Assembly: GCA_016714045.1 (NCBI GenBank)
Contig: JADJNY010000015.1
Coordinates: forward strand, 806,001-870,000
From: Planctomycetota bacterium
GTDB lineage: Bacteria > Planctomycetota > UBA1135 > GCA-002686595
Direction of reading: 5' to 3'
DNA length: 64,000 nt
Shown: one piece after another, positions 32,898 to 42,312 of the stretch
How the letters are laid out: each line of letters starts with the position of its first letter
Position numbering within the stretch: position 1 is the first letter of the stretch
The notes under the pieces: model-generated
What the model saw: the letters and a program-made list of their open reading frames with translations, nothing else
Told to the model about the DNA's origin: nothing
The model's database searches: none
Position numbers and translations under genes: made by a program

Positions 32898-33572
32898 CTA
32901 CGGCACCACGACGAAGACGAGGCCGCGCTCTTCTCGCTCGGCTCGGTTCGAGTCGCGCCCGAGGACGCGGTAGCGCAGCACGACGCGGTCGCCGTCCTTC
33001 CACGTCGCGTGGCTCGTCGCCACGTCGCCGCGGAGGTCGCTCCACGCGCTCGGCGCTTCGTTGCCGCGCACGTCCCAGGCTCCCACCTCGATCGTTGGCG
33101 CCCCGTCCGGGTTCGGGCGCAGGCGGAACTCCACCTGCAGATCGCTCGAGCCGTTCGTCCAACCATCGATGATCCGCACGCTCCCGTCCTCGAGGTGCGC
33201 GACGCTCCCGATCGCGGCGTTCATCGACGGCGTGCCGCTGTCGAGTTGCAGTTCCGCCGCCGGCGGGATCGCGCGTGCGACGAGCGTCTCTGCCAGTTCG
33301 GGGAGGAACGCCGTGCTCGCTCGCGCGTGCGAGCGGCTCCACGCGTCCTCGGGGATCGGCGTGCCCGGATCCGTGAGCCTCGGTTCACTCCGCAGCACGG
33401 AGACCACGACGCTGGATCTGGGCGCCGCGGCGTGGAGCACGCCTCCGCGCGGCGGCTCGGCGCCGGCAGGCCGACAGGTCAGCCACACGACGAGGCTCAG
33501 GCTGGACAAGGCCAGGGCCAGACCGACGGCGGTTCGGACGCGACCAAACGTCGCGGGGGCGGAGGGGGACAT
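32898..33572 (-). CDS. Hypothetical exported or anchored protein
   Basis: 224 aa from the ATG at 33572. The N-terminal hydrophobic segment TAVGLALALSSLSLVVWLTC ends before CRPAGAE and may be a signal peptide, lipobox-like or an anchor. The rest is beta-rich: GSVRIIDGWTNGSSDLQVEF, DGDRVVLRYRVLGRDS, ERGLVFVVVP. No family recognised. The next gene on the strand is also a small exported protein. Confidence 0.6.
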   Translation of the reverse strand: MSPSAPATFGRVRTAVGLALALSSLSLVVWLTCRPAGAEPPRGGVLHAAAPRSSVVVSVLRSEPRLTDPGTPIPEDAWSRSHARASTAFLPELAETLVARAIPPAAELQLDSGTPSMNAAIGSVAHLEDGSVRIIDGWTNGSSDLQVEFRLRPNPDGAPTIEVGAWDVRGNEAPSAWSDLRGDVATSHATWKDGDRVVLRYRVLGRDSNRAEREERGLVFVVVP

Positions 33573-33783
33573 CGCGAGCAGCCTACCCGCCGCATGCGAC
33601 GCGGTTGCAGACCGAACAGCTCGTCCTCGCACGGATTGACACGCACGCAAGAAGCGCTTCAGCGCGCAGCAAGAAACCAAGTCGGAGGCCCCTCGCGCGG
33701 ACCGTGAAGGCGCTCGCACCGCGCGCGCGGTTGGGTGCGCGAGACCGTGCGCTTCGCTCGGGCCGAGGCGGTTCTCGCTGCGA

Positions 33784-34230
33784 TCACTCGTCGTGACGGA
33801 AGAGGAAGCGGAAAAACTGCCTCCCGGCCTTCGTCCGCACCTCGAGCTGCGCGACGAGGTCGGCGTCCGTCTCCGCGGGCCGCACGCGCAGATCGTCGAA
33901 TTGGATCTTGCGTCCAGGTTGTGCGCTCGAACGTGCGAGCACGATCTCGCCCGCGTCGGCGACGCGGTCGACGTCGTCGTCGCGATAGACGAGGAGCTCG
34001 CACCCGTCGAGCACGCCGGCGACGCCTTCGGGGACGCGCGCTCCGATCCACGCGAGTACGAGCTCGCCCGTGCCCTCGTCGACGCGCACGGGCGCGCGGC
34101 GCACCTGGAGTTCGCCCGCCTCGTGCAGCTCCCGCCACGCGCCCTTGCCCCAGCCGGCGCGCGACGTCGAGCACGCAGGCGCGAGCGCGAGCAGCAAGGC
34201 GACGGGGAACCACGCAGCGGGGCAACGCAT
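33784..34230 (-). CDS. Hypothetical small lipoprotein
   Basis: 148 aa. Signal MRCPAAWFPVALLLALAPAC has a lipobox LAPAC at about residue 20. The mature part is beta-rich (GELQVRRAPVRVDEGTGELV, LVAQLEVRTKAGRQFFRFLF) and ends in FRHDE. No family recognised. Same strand as the preceding exported protein, 210 bp apart. Confidence 0.65.
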   Translation of the reverse strand: MRCPAAWFPVALLLALAPACSTSRAGWGKGAWRELHEAGELQVRRAPVRVDEGTGELVLAWIGARVPEGVAGVLDGCELLVYRDDDVDRVADAGEIVLARSSAQPGRKIQFDDLRVRPAETDADLVAQLEVRTKAGRQFFRFLFRHDE

Positions 34231-34443
34231 GGACTCATGCTCCCCCGAATGAGCGCCGAATCAAGCCCGCGGCGGGTTCGAAGCTCGCAGCGTGCCGCGA
34301 GGGCTGGACGGCGCGGACGGCGCCGGGCTTCGCTCCGAGCGCTCGGGCGTCGGAACCGATCGGGTCGCGAGGACCGAGGCTCCACGCCCGCGGCACGGGT
34401 CGTCGTGCGCGCGGCTATGGACGCCGCGCCGCGAGCAGCTCGG

Positions 34444-35851
34444 TCACTTCCCAGCCGGCGCGAGCTTCGGCCCGTTCCAGGTGCGCCAGACGGCCTCGTA
34501 CTGTTTCAGGCCGTCGCTCCAGCCCTTCGACCACGCGTCGAAGGCGGCGAAGTCGAGCTTGCCGGGGAGCTTGACCTTGCGCAGCGACTCCATGCGCTCG
34601 CTGAAGTCGCTCGGGAACGTGTCGAGCAGGAATGCCTTCGTCAGACCCTCGAGCACCGCCTGCGCGATCTTCGCCTCCTCCTTCTCGTTCCACCACGCGT
34701 TCCACATCGCGGTCGAGCCCTTCGCCTGCGCTTCGACCTTCTTGTCGAACGCGAGCTCCTTGAGGAACGCCTCGACGGAGTCGACGCCGCGGAAGTTCTC
34801 GCGCAGCGGCACGAGGTGGCCGAGCCACGGCTTGCCGTCGAGCGCGAGCTCCTTCTTCGGCAGCGTCTTCTTGACCTCGGCGACGTGCGCGGCGCCGTGC
34901 TTCTCGATCGCGTCGCTCCACTTCTTCGCCTCGGCGGCGACGGAGGACGGCACGCCCTTCATCGGCGCGGACCCTTTGCCCCTCGAGGCGGCGCAGCACG
35001 TCGCGGGCGCCCGCGAAGTCGACGAGCGTCTCCCACTGCACCGAATCAGGCGGCTTCACCGCGAGGATGCGCTTCGCGCAGTCGAGCGCTTCCTCGGGCG
35101 ACTTCGCGGTCATGCCCTGGCACCAGTCGAGCGTCTCCGTCGCGCGCACCGCGTTCGGCCAGTGGTTGTAGCGGTCGAGGCGATTCAGGTGCAGCAGCTC
35201 GTAGCCCTTCTCCGCGTAGACGTCGCGCGAGCCCGGGCTTTGGCCGTAGGGCACGACGGGATCGCTCGAGCCGTGCAGGTACGCGATCGCGACCTTCTTG
35301 AGGCCCGGCGCGAACTTCGCCCACGTCCACGAACCCGACGCGTGCGCGACGACGCCCGACACCGTGTCGGGGAACTCGCCCGCGTAGTACGTGACGAAGA
35401 AGCCGCCTTGGCTGTGGCCGTAGAGGTACACGCGATCGACCGCGAACGTCGCGCGGAGCTCGTCGAGGAACGCCTTGAACGCCTGCGCGTCCTTCGGCTC
35501 GCCGAGGAAGAGGCGCGAGTCGCCCTGTCCAGGCGACGTGCCGTCGACGGAGACGACGACGTCGTTCGGGCGGAAGACGCCGACGGGGTGGTTCCAGTGC
35601 CCCCAGCGGTAGTCGAGGCCCGTGCCGTGCAGGATCACGGTCAGGTTGCGCGGCGTCTTCGCGTCGTAGCCGGGCGGGAGCACCCACGTGTAGCGCAGGT
35701 CGCCTTTCGAGGTCCACGCGAAGACCTTCGACTCGGGTGCGTTGGGCTTGGGCTCGCGCTGCTCGGGATCGTCGACGAGCGCCGCACGAGCGGACGGCGC
35801 GAGCGCGCAGCAGGCGAGCACGAGAGCGAGCAGGAACTGGGGGAGCATCAT
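34444..35851 (-). CDS. Exported alpha/beta hydrolase (PHB depolymerase/esterase-like), frameshifted
   Basis: Signal peptide MMLPQFLLALVLACCALAPS, then an alpha/beta-hydrolase domain in the upstream frame (35851 to about 34983): LTVILHGTGLDYRWGHWNHP, nucleophile elbow YLYGHSQGGFF (Ser), and LHGSSDPVVPYGQSPGSRDV with a later His (RYNHWPNAV). A C-terminal helical domain (MKGVPSSVAAEAKKWSDAIE to KLAPAGK) is in another frame, 34444 to about 34979. One extra base in the CCCC run at 34979-34982 explains the shift. Reading on in the first frame gives an Arg-rich shadow to 34415. Function: probable extracellular or periplasmic esterase; substrate unknown. Confidence 0.75.
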
Positions 35852-36029
35852 GGGACTCCGTTGGAGACGGGGACGAGCGCGAGTGCGCTCGGATGTCGCG
35901 GTCCGCGAGCGCGATTGCAGGGAAGGGACGAACCGAGCTACGCCGACGAGTTCAGAAGCGTTGGCAGGAAGCCGAGTTCGGATCGGAGCGTCGCGCGTCC
36001 GAGCGGGATCGCGGCCATCGACGCCGCGC

Positions 36030-36992
36030 TCACTGCGGCAGCTTCGACTTGTAGCTCTGCGGGTCGGCCCAGAACTTCGTCGGGCAGTTCGAGCAGCAGA
36101 AGCCGATCACGCGGCCCTCGAAGACGATCGAGAACGCGGAGTTCACCGGCGTGCCGCTGACGGGGCACGTCGCGTTCACGGGCTCGAGCGTCTTGCCGCC
36201 GGCGGGCGTCGTCGTCGCGGTCGGCGCGGAGGACGACAGCGCGCGGCCCGAGACGAAGGTCACGTCGGACTCGACCTCGACCGGCTTCGCGGGGCCGCCG
36301 TCGCCGGCGTCGATCGCGAGCTTCGGCCGCGCGGCGCGCAGGCGTTCGAGCGCTTTCGCGTCGAGGCCCGAGCGCCAGGTGAAGAGCTCCGTCAGGGCGG
36401 GGAGCGTCAGCAGCACGTCCGCGGCGTTGGCGTCGAGCTTCGTCTGCGCGACGACGAGGGTCGAGAGCTTGGGATGACCGGCGAGCGCGGCGAAGGCGCC
36501 CGTGTCGACGCGCGTGCCGCGCAGGTCGAGGCGCTGGAGCTCCGGCATACGCGCGACCATCGCGAGCGTCGTGGCGCCCGCGTGCGTGCGCTCGAGACCG
36601 AGGTGCGCGACGCGCGCGCCGATCGGCGCGAGCAAGGCGGCGAGCTGCGCGTCCTCGAGCGCGGTCGCGGCGACGCAGTCGACCCACAAGAGCCCGCTCG
36701 CCGGATCGAGCGGCTGCACGTGCACGAGCGCGGCCCGCAGCGGCTCGAGGATCGAAGGGTCGATGCGCGGCGCGGCTGCGTCCGGAGCCGCGGACGAACC
36801 GGCGGCCAGGCCGGGAGCGTGGGGCGCGGTCGAGCGCTCCGTGTCGTGCGCGCGATCGCCGGCCGGCGCCGAGGACGGGGCCGCGTGCCCACCGCTCCGC
36901 GCGCGTTCGTCTGCGGCCTCGTGCGTGCTGGCGCAGCCGAACGCGAGCAGGGCGGCGGCGACGAACGCGAACCGCGCGTGTGCATGGGGCAT
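36030..36992 (-). CDS. LRR lipoprotein with C-terminal YHS-like cysteine domain
   Basis: 320 aa from the ATG at 36992 (MPHAHARFAFVAAALLAFGC, lipobox AFGC). A disordered Ala/Ser/Pro stretch to about 90 is followed by leucine-rich repeats (about 120-225: ELQRLDLRGTRVDTGAFAAL, HPKLSTLVVAQTKLDANAAD). The final 50 residues hold CPVSGTPVNS, then FEGRVIGFCCSNCPTKFWAD, a YHS/TRASH-type pattern thought to bind metal. Such combinations occur in Planctomycetota next to DUF1501/DUF1549 genes, as here. Metal binding is inferred. Confidence 0.75.
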   Translation of the reverse strand: MPHAHARFAFVAAALLAFGCASTHEAADERARSGGHAAPSSAPAGDRAHDTERSTAPHAPGLAAGSSAAPDAAAPRIDPSILEPLRAALVHVQPLDPASGLLWVDCVAATALEDAQLAALLAPIGARVAHLGLERTHAGATTLAMVARMPELQRLDLRGTRVDTGAFAALAGHPKLSTLVVAQTKLDANAADVLLTLPALTELFTWRSGLDAKALERLRAARPKLAIDAGDGGPAKPVEVESDVTFVSGRALSSSAPTATTTPAGGKTLEPVNATCPVSGTPVNSAFSIVFEGRVIGFCCSNCPTKFWADPQSYKSKLPQ

Positions 36993-37048
36993 GTCGGCCG
37001 TGCGCACGAGCGGGGCGTCGTCGCGGTTCGCGCTGAATCGTGCGCGCC

Positions 37049-38509
37049 TCACGCGAGCAACTCCTGCACGACGCGGCCCGACACGTCGGTCAGGCGGAAG
37101 TCGCGGCCCTGGTGGCGGTAGACGAGCCGTTCGTGGTCGAACCCGAGCTGCTGTAGCAGCGTCGCGTGCAGGTCGTGCACCTCGACCGGGTTCTCGACGA
37201 TGTTGTAGCCGTAGTCGTCCGTCTTGCCGTAGGTGATGCCGCGCTGGATGCCGGCACCCGTCATCCACGTCGTGAAGCAGCGCGGATGGTGGTCGCGGCC
37301 GTAGTCCGTCGTCGTCAGCGTGCCTTGGCTGTACACCGTGCGCCCGAACTCGCCCGACCACAGAACGAGCGTGTCGTCGAGCAACCCGCGCCGTTTCAGG
37401 TCGAGGATCAGCGCGGCTTGCGGCTGGTCGACGGCCTTGCACTGCTCGCGGATCTCCTTCGGCAGGTTCCCGTGCGCGTCCCAACCGCGCATGTAGAGCT
37501 GGATGAAGCGCACGCCGCGCTCCGCGAGCCGCCGAGCGAGCAGGCAGTTCGCCGCGAACGTGCCCGGCTTCTGCACCTCGGGCCCGTAGAGCGCGAGTGT
37601 GTCCGCGTCCTCGTCGGAGAAGTCCGTCAGCTCGGGGACGGACATCTGCATCCGGTACGCCATCTCGTACTGCGCGAGGCGCGCGTGGATCTCGGGGTCC
37701 ATGCTCTTCGCGAACTCGCGCTCGTTCAGCTCGGACACGAGGTCGAGCATCGCGCGCCGATCGCCGCGCTCGACGCCCGGCGGATCGTTCAGGTAGAGCA
37801 CGGGCGTCTTGCCCGCACGCAGGCGGCAACCCTGGTGCTCGCTCGGCAGGAACCCGCTGCCCCAGAAGCGCGCGGAGAGCGCCTGCATGTTCCCGAAGCC
37901 CTGCGTGATGAGCACGACGAACGAGGGCAGGTTCTGGTTCGCGCTGCCGAGGCCGTAGCTCACCCACGAGCCGAACGACGGCCGGCCGGGCTGCTGGTTG
38001 CCCGTCTGGAAGAACGTGATGCCCGGTTCGTGGTTGATCGCGTCCGTCTTCATCGAGTGCACGAAGCACAACTCGCTCGCGATCGCCGCGGTGTGCGGGA
38101 TGAGCTCGCTCAACCACACGCCGTCCTGCTGGTTCGCGTAGCGGCTGAAGCGGAACATCGACGGCGCGACGGGGAAGCGCGACTGGCCGCTCGTCATCCC
38201 GGTCAGGCGCTGTCCCTGCCGGATCGAGTCGGGCAGGTCCTGGTTGAAGCGCGAACGCAGGCCCGGCTTGTAGTCGAAGAGGTCGAGCTGGCTCGGCGCG
38301 CCCTCCATGTGCATGTAGATGACGCGCTTCGCGCGCGGCGCGAAGTGCGGAGCGCGCAGGAGACCCGCGTCACTGCGCTCCGCGCGCGCGTCGCGCCCGA
38401 GGATCGACGACAGCGCGGCGATGCCGAGCCCCGCGCCGACGCCCTTCGCCGCGCTGGAGAAGAAGCGCCGCCGTGTGAGGCCGAGGTGATGTTCTTCGAT
38501 GGGGTGCAT
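37049..38509 (-). CDS. DUF1501 family protein, Tat-exported
   Basis: 486 aa from the ATG at 38509 (MHPIEEHHLGLTRRRFFSSA), which gives a twin-arginine signal (TRRRFF) followed by a hydrophobic stretch. Family landmarks: RVIYMHMEGAPSQLDLFDYK, HEPGITFFQTGNQQPGRPSF, GWDAHGNLPKEIREQC, LVLWSGEFGRTVYSQG, DHHPRCFTTWMTGAGIQRG. The alkaline-phosphatase/sulfatase-like fold is known for DUF1501. It starts 5 bp after the stop of the DUF1549/DUF1553 gene, the standard planctomycete pair, so the two form one operon. Confidence 0.9.
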   Translation of the reverse strand: MHPIEEHHLGLTRRRFFSSAAKGVGAGLGIAALSSILGRDARAERSDAGLLRAPHFAPRAKRVIYMHMEGAPSQLDLFDYKPGLRSRFNQDLPDSIRQGQRLTGMTSGQSRFPVAPSMFRFSRYANQQDGVWLSELIPHTAAIASELCFVHSMKTDAINHEPGITFFQTGNQQPGRPSFGSWVSYGLGSANQNLPSFVVLITQGFGNMQALSARFWGSGFLPSEHQGCRLRAGKTPVLYLNDPPGVERGDRRAMLDLVSELNEREFAKSMDPEIHARLAQYEMAYRMQMSVPELTDFSDEDADTLALYGPEVQKPGTFAANCLLARRLAERGVRFIQLYMRGWDAHGNLPKEIREQCKAVDQPQAALILDLKRRGLLDDTLVLWSGEFGRTVYSQGTLTTTDYGRDHHPRCFTTWMTGAGIQRGITYGKTDDYGYNIVENPVEVHDLHATLLQQLGFDHERLVYRHQGRDFRLTDVSGRVVQELLA

Positions 38510-38514
38510 GGCGA

Positions 38515-41500
38515 TCAGTTCCTCGAGACCGTCGAGTCCAGGCTCAACACGGAGCTCGCGACGAGCGTCCACGCGGCGAGCTCGCTCGGGTCGAGCTCCT
38601 TCGCGCGCGGCGCCATCCCGACGGCGAGCAGTGCCTCTGCGTCCTTCGCCTTCGCGCGGTAGCGGTCACGGAAGCGGGCGAGCGCGTTCGCGAGAGCGCG
38701 CGACTCCTCCGCGTCCGGCGTCCGGCCGGTGCAGCGGCGGAACAAGAGCGCGAGCCGCGTCGCGTCGTCGCCCGCGCCGCCGAGCGTCCGTTCGGCGAGC
38801 TCGCGGGCCGCTTCGACGTATTGATCGTCGTTCCACAGGACGAGCGCCTGCAGCGGCGTGTTCGTCGTGTTGCGGCGGATCGTGCAGAACTCGCGCGTCG
38901 GCGCGTCGAACGTGAGCAGCGACGGCGGCGGCGACGCGCGCTTCCAGTACGTGTAGAGGCTCCGACGCCACAGGTCGTCGGTCGCGCTCGCTCCGTACGT
39001 GCGCGTGTTCGAGACCAGCATCGCCACCTCTTCCCACAGGCCCTCGGGCTGGTACGGGCGCACCGACGCGCCGCCGAGCTTCTCGACGAGCAGACCGGAG
39101 ACGTAGAGCGCTTGGTCGCGGATCGCCTCGGCGCCGAGGCGCTTGCGCGGGAAGCTCGCGAGCATCCGGTTGTCGGGGTCGCGCTCGGCGAGCTCCGGTC
39201 GCGCGCGCGAGCTCTGCCGGTAGGTGCTGCTCGTGACGAGGAGCTTCAGGAGCGCGCGCGTGTTCCAACCCTTCTCGCGGTACTCGACGGCGAGGAAATC
39301 GAGCAGCTCGGGATGGCTCGGCCATTCGCCCTGCATCCCGAAGTCCTCGCTCGTGCGCACGATGCCCGTGCCGAAGACGAGCTCCCACAGCCGGTTCGCG
39401 GCGACGCGCGCGACGAGCGGGTTGTCGGGCGCGAGCATCCACTGCGCGAGCCCGCGGCGATCCTGCGGCGCGCCGTCGGGGAGCTTGCCGAGCGCCGCCG
39501 GCACCGCGCGCTTCACGGGGCGCGACTTGTCCGCCTTGTCGTACTCGCCGCGCTGCAGCACGAACACGTCGCGCGGCTTGTCGAGCTCCTTCATCACCAT
39601 CGTGCGCGGGATCTGCTTGTCGAGCTCGGCGAGGCGCGTTTCCGCCGCAGCGATCGCGTCCTTCAAGCGGCGGTAGTCGGCGGAGAAGAGCGTGCGCCAG
39701 CCGCTCTGCCAGCGCGCGTCGAGCTCGGTGCCGCGCGCACGCGCGGGGAGGAGCGCCGCGACGAGATCGCCGAAGAGCTCCTCCCCGCGCGGCGACGGCT
39801 TGAAGTAGAAGCCCGCCTGTCCCGCGGTGTTCACGATCTTGATCACGAGCACGTTGCGACCGCGGTGCAGCGCGACCTTCGTGCGGTCCTGATCGGGCGC
39901 GAGGCCGCGGTCGACCTCGCGGCGGAACACTTCCTTGCCGTCGAGGTAGAGCACGAGGCCGTCGTCGCTGCCCAGCGACAGCTCGACCTCGCGGTCCGAC
40001 GGCGCGTAGAGCTCGCGCGCGACGAAGATCGCGCCCGCCGTCGCAGGGAGCTCGTTCGGGCGGCCGTCGACGAACTCCGGCGCGCTGCGCCAGTACTGGT
40101 TCCCGAACCCGAAGTTTCGCGCGCGATCGAGGATCGCGTCCGTCTCGGGTCCGTAGAGGCGCGTGTAGGGCTCGAGGCGCGACTCCGCGGGCAGCGGACC
40201 GAGGCGGTACCAGCTGCCCATCGTCGTCGGGAGGCGCGCGATCCCCGCCGTGTCGAGCGCGCCGAGCGCGATGCGCGAGCGGCGCAGGACGTGCTGCGCG
40301 TACTCGCTGCGGTGGAGGAGCCGCACCGTGACGAGCGTGCCGCCGGGATACCCGAACGCTCGCTCCGCGAGCAGCAGCGCGGCGCGGTTGCCGCTCTTCT
40401 TGTGCCCGTAGAGCGCCCAGCCGAGGCGATCGGTCGTGTCGAGCAGGTTCACCGCGGCGTAGTCGCCGTCGGGCTGCTCGAAGTCGGCCCACGCCCACTC
40501 GAGCGGGATCGTCTCGCGCTTCTCGGGCTCGGCGACGGGCGCCACCTCGAGCTGCACGCCGCTGACGACGACGTTGCCGTTCTCGAAGCGGCCGAGCAGG
40601 GGCTTGTCGCCCTCCTTCAGCGCGTCGGCGAGCACCTCGACGAGCACGAGCCGCAGGTCGGTCGCGTCCGTGCGCAGCGTGATCACGTGGTCGTCGACCT
40701 CGGGGTTCTTGCCGCTCGCGCGCACGGAGCCGTCCTCCAGCGCCTGCAGCGTCGCGCCGCCCGTCGACTCGGCCTTCGTGACGCACGCGTCGGCCCAGGT
40801 GAGGCCCGAGCCGCGCGCGAGCTCCGCGAGGAAGGCCTGCAGCTTCGCCGTCTCGTCCGGCGCGGGGCGATCGAGCTCGGTGCGCAGCTCGCCGAGCTGC
40901 GTGTCGAGCTTCACGCGTTCCGCGCGCTGCTCGTCCGTGGGCACGGCGAGGAACGGCTCGAACGCGCGCTTCGGATCCGATTCCTGCGTGTAGAGGCCCG
41001 GCTCGTCGTTCGACGCGAAGAACGCGAAGAACGAGTAGAAGTCGTCCTGCTTGATCGGGTCGTACTTGTGGTCGTGGCAGCGCGCGCAGCCGAACGTGAG
41101 CCCGAGGAACACGGCACCCGTCGTCGCCGTGCGATCGACGGCGTACTCGACGAGGTACTCCGCGGGGATCGCTCCGCCCTCGTCCGTCGTCACGTGGTTG
41201 CGGTTGAAGCCGCTCGCGACCTTCTGGTCCTGCGTCGCGTTCGGGAGCAGGTCGCCGGCGAGCTGCTCGGTCAGAAAGCGATCGAACGGCATGCCGTCGC
41301 GCAGCGCGTGCAGGACCCAGTCGCGCCACGGCCAGATCGAACGGCCCGCGTCCGTGTGGATGCCGCACGTGTCCGCGTAGCGCGCGGCATCGAGCCACGG
41401 GACGGCCATCCGCTCGGCGTGGCGTGACGAGTACGGCTCCTCGGAGAGCAGCCGATCGACGAGGCGCTCGTACGCGTCGGGTCGCGCGTCCGCGAGGAAG

Positions 41501-42111
41501 CGGTCGAGCTCCTCCGGCGTCGGCGGCAACCCCGTCAGGTCGAGGAACACGCGCCGGGCGAGCACGTCGCGCTCCGCCGGCGGGTTCGGCGCGAGACCCT
41601 CTTTCTCGAGGCGTGCGAGCACGAAGCGATCGACCGCGTTCCGGCACCAGTCCGCCCCGCGCACGCCGGGCGTCGCGGGACGCTTCGGCGCGACGAACGA
41701 CCAATGCGGTTCGTACTCGGCGCCCTGCTCGATCCACGCGCGCAGCGTCTCGCGCTCGGCGGCGGAGAGCGCGCGCTTGTTGCTCGACGCGGGCGGCATG
41801 CGCTCGTCGGTGTCCGTCGACGCGATGCGGCGCAGGAGCTCGCTCTCGTCCGGCTTGCCCGGCACGATCGCCGCGTAGCCGCCGCGGTCGGCGAACGCGT
41901 CCTCCTCGACGTCGAGGCGCAGCTTCGCGGCACGCTGGTTCGCGTCGGCGCCGTGGCACGTGAAGCAGCGGTCCGCGAGGATCGGCCGCACGTCGCGGTC
42001 GTACCGCACCGTGCGCGCCGGAGCGACGTGCTTCGGGTCGCTCGCGTTCGCCGCCGCGAGCAGGGCCGTGGAACCGAGGAGCAGGAGCCCAGCACGAAGG
42101 CGGGTGGACAT
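38515..42111 (-). CDS. Exported DUF1549/DUF1553 protein with cytochrome c (PSC1) N-terminus
   Basis: 1198 aa. Signal peptide MSTRLRAGLLLLGSTALLAA. A haem motif CFTCH (about residues 49-53) lies in the planctomycete cytochrome C domain. DUF1549 spans about 155-370 (DRFVLARLEKEGLAPNPPAE, FLDLTGLPPTPEELDRFL) with a second CARCHDHKYDPI. A central region of beta-sandwich type contains REVELSLGSDDGLVLYLDGK. The DUF1553 domain lies near 870-1170 (PLVARVAANRLWELVFGTGI, TPLQALVLWNDDQYVEAA). Upstream of DUF1501. The pair is often linked to polysaccharide breakdown in Planctomycetota, but the reaction is unknown. Confidence 0.92.
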   Translation of the reverse strand: MSTRLRAGLLLLGSTALLAAANASDPKHVAPARTVRYDRDVRPILADRCFTCHGADANQRAAKLRLDVEEDAFADRGGYAAIVPGKPDESELLRRIASTDTDERMPPASSNKRALSAAERETLRAWIEQGAEYEPHWSFVAPKRPATPGVRGADWCRNAVDRFVLARLEKEGLAPNPPAERDVLARRVFLDLTGLPPTPEELDRFLADARPDAYERLVDRLLSEEPYSSRHAERMAVPWLDAARYADTCGIHTDAGRSIWPWRDWVLHALRDGMPFDRFLTEQLAGDLLPNATQDQKVASGFNRNHVTTDEGGAIPAEYLVEYAVDRTATTGAVFLGLTFGCARCHDHKYDPIKQDDFYSFFAFFASNDEPGLYTQESDPKRAFEPFLAVPTDEQRAERVKLDTQLGELRTELDRPAPDETAKLQAFLAELARGSGLTWADACVTKAESTGGATLQALEDGSVRASGKNPEVDDHVITLRTDATDLRLVLVEVLADALKEGDKPLLGRFENGNVVVSGVQLEVAPVAEPEKRETIPLEWAWADFEQPDGDYAAVNLLDTTDRLGWALYGHKKSGNRAALLLAERAFGYPGGTLVTVRLLHRSEYAQHVLRRSRIALGALDTAGIARLPTTMGSWYRLGPLPAESRLEPYTRLYGPETDAILDRARNFGFGNQYWRSAPEFVDGRPNELPATAGAIFVARELYAPSDREVELSLGSDDGLVLYLDGKEVFRREVDRGLAPDQDRTKVALHRGRNVLVIKIVNTAGQAGFYFKPSPRGEELFGDLVAALLPARARGTELDARWQSGWRTLFSADYRRLKDAIAAAETRLAELDKQIPRTMVMKELDKPRDVFVLQRGEYDKADKSRPVKRAVPAALGKLPDGAPQDRRGLAQWMLAPDNPLVARVAANRLWELVFGTGIVRTSEDFGMQGEWPSHPELLDFLAVEYREKGWNTRALLKLLVTSSTYRQSSRARPELAERDPDNRMLASFPRKRLGAEAIRDQALYVSGLLVEKLGGASVRPYQPEGLWEEVAMLVSNTRTYGASATDDLWRRSLYTYWKRASPPPSLLTFDAPTREFCTIRRNTTNTPLQALVLWNDDQYVEAARELAERTLGGAGDDATRLALLFRRCTGRTPDAEESRALANALARFRDRYRAKAKDAEALLAVGMAPRAKELDPSELAAWTLVASSVLSLDSTVSRN

Positions 42112-42260
42112 GCGCGGCGGCGGGGAGCGGGGGACGGGAGGCGCGGGGGGGAGTTCGCGGCCGCGCGCGCATCGCGCAGCGGTCCCAGGATACTCGCGTT
42201 CCACGGCGAGCGCGCCGCCGCGTTCCGAGGGAGTCGCTCGGCGAGCGCCGTGGAAACGAA

Positions 42261-42291
42261 GCGAGGCCGGGAGGGGTGCTCCCGGCCTCGC
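42261..42291 (-). terminator. Perfect 13-bp hairpin after the multihaem cytochrome gene
   Basis: Arms GCGAGGCCGGGAG (42261-42273) and its exact reverse complement (42279-42291), 5-nt loop. It lies 22 bp beyond the cytochrome stop on the minus strand and upstream of the DUF1549 gene. It probably separates the two transcription units. Confidence 0.65.
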
Positions 42292-42312
42292 GCGGGTCCC
42301 GGGGACCTCGTC

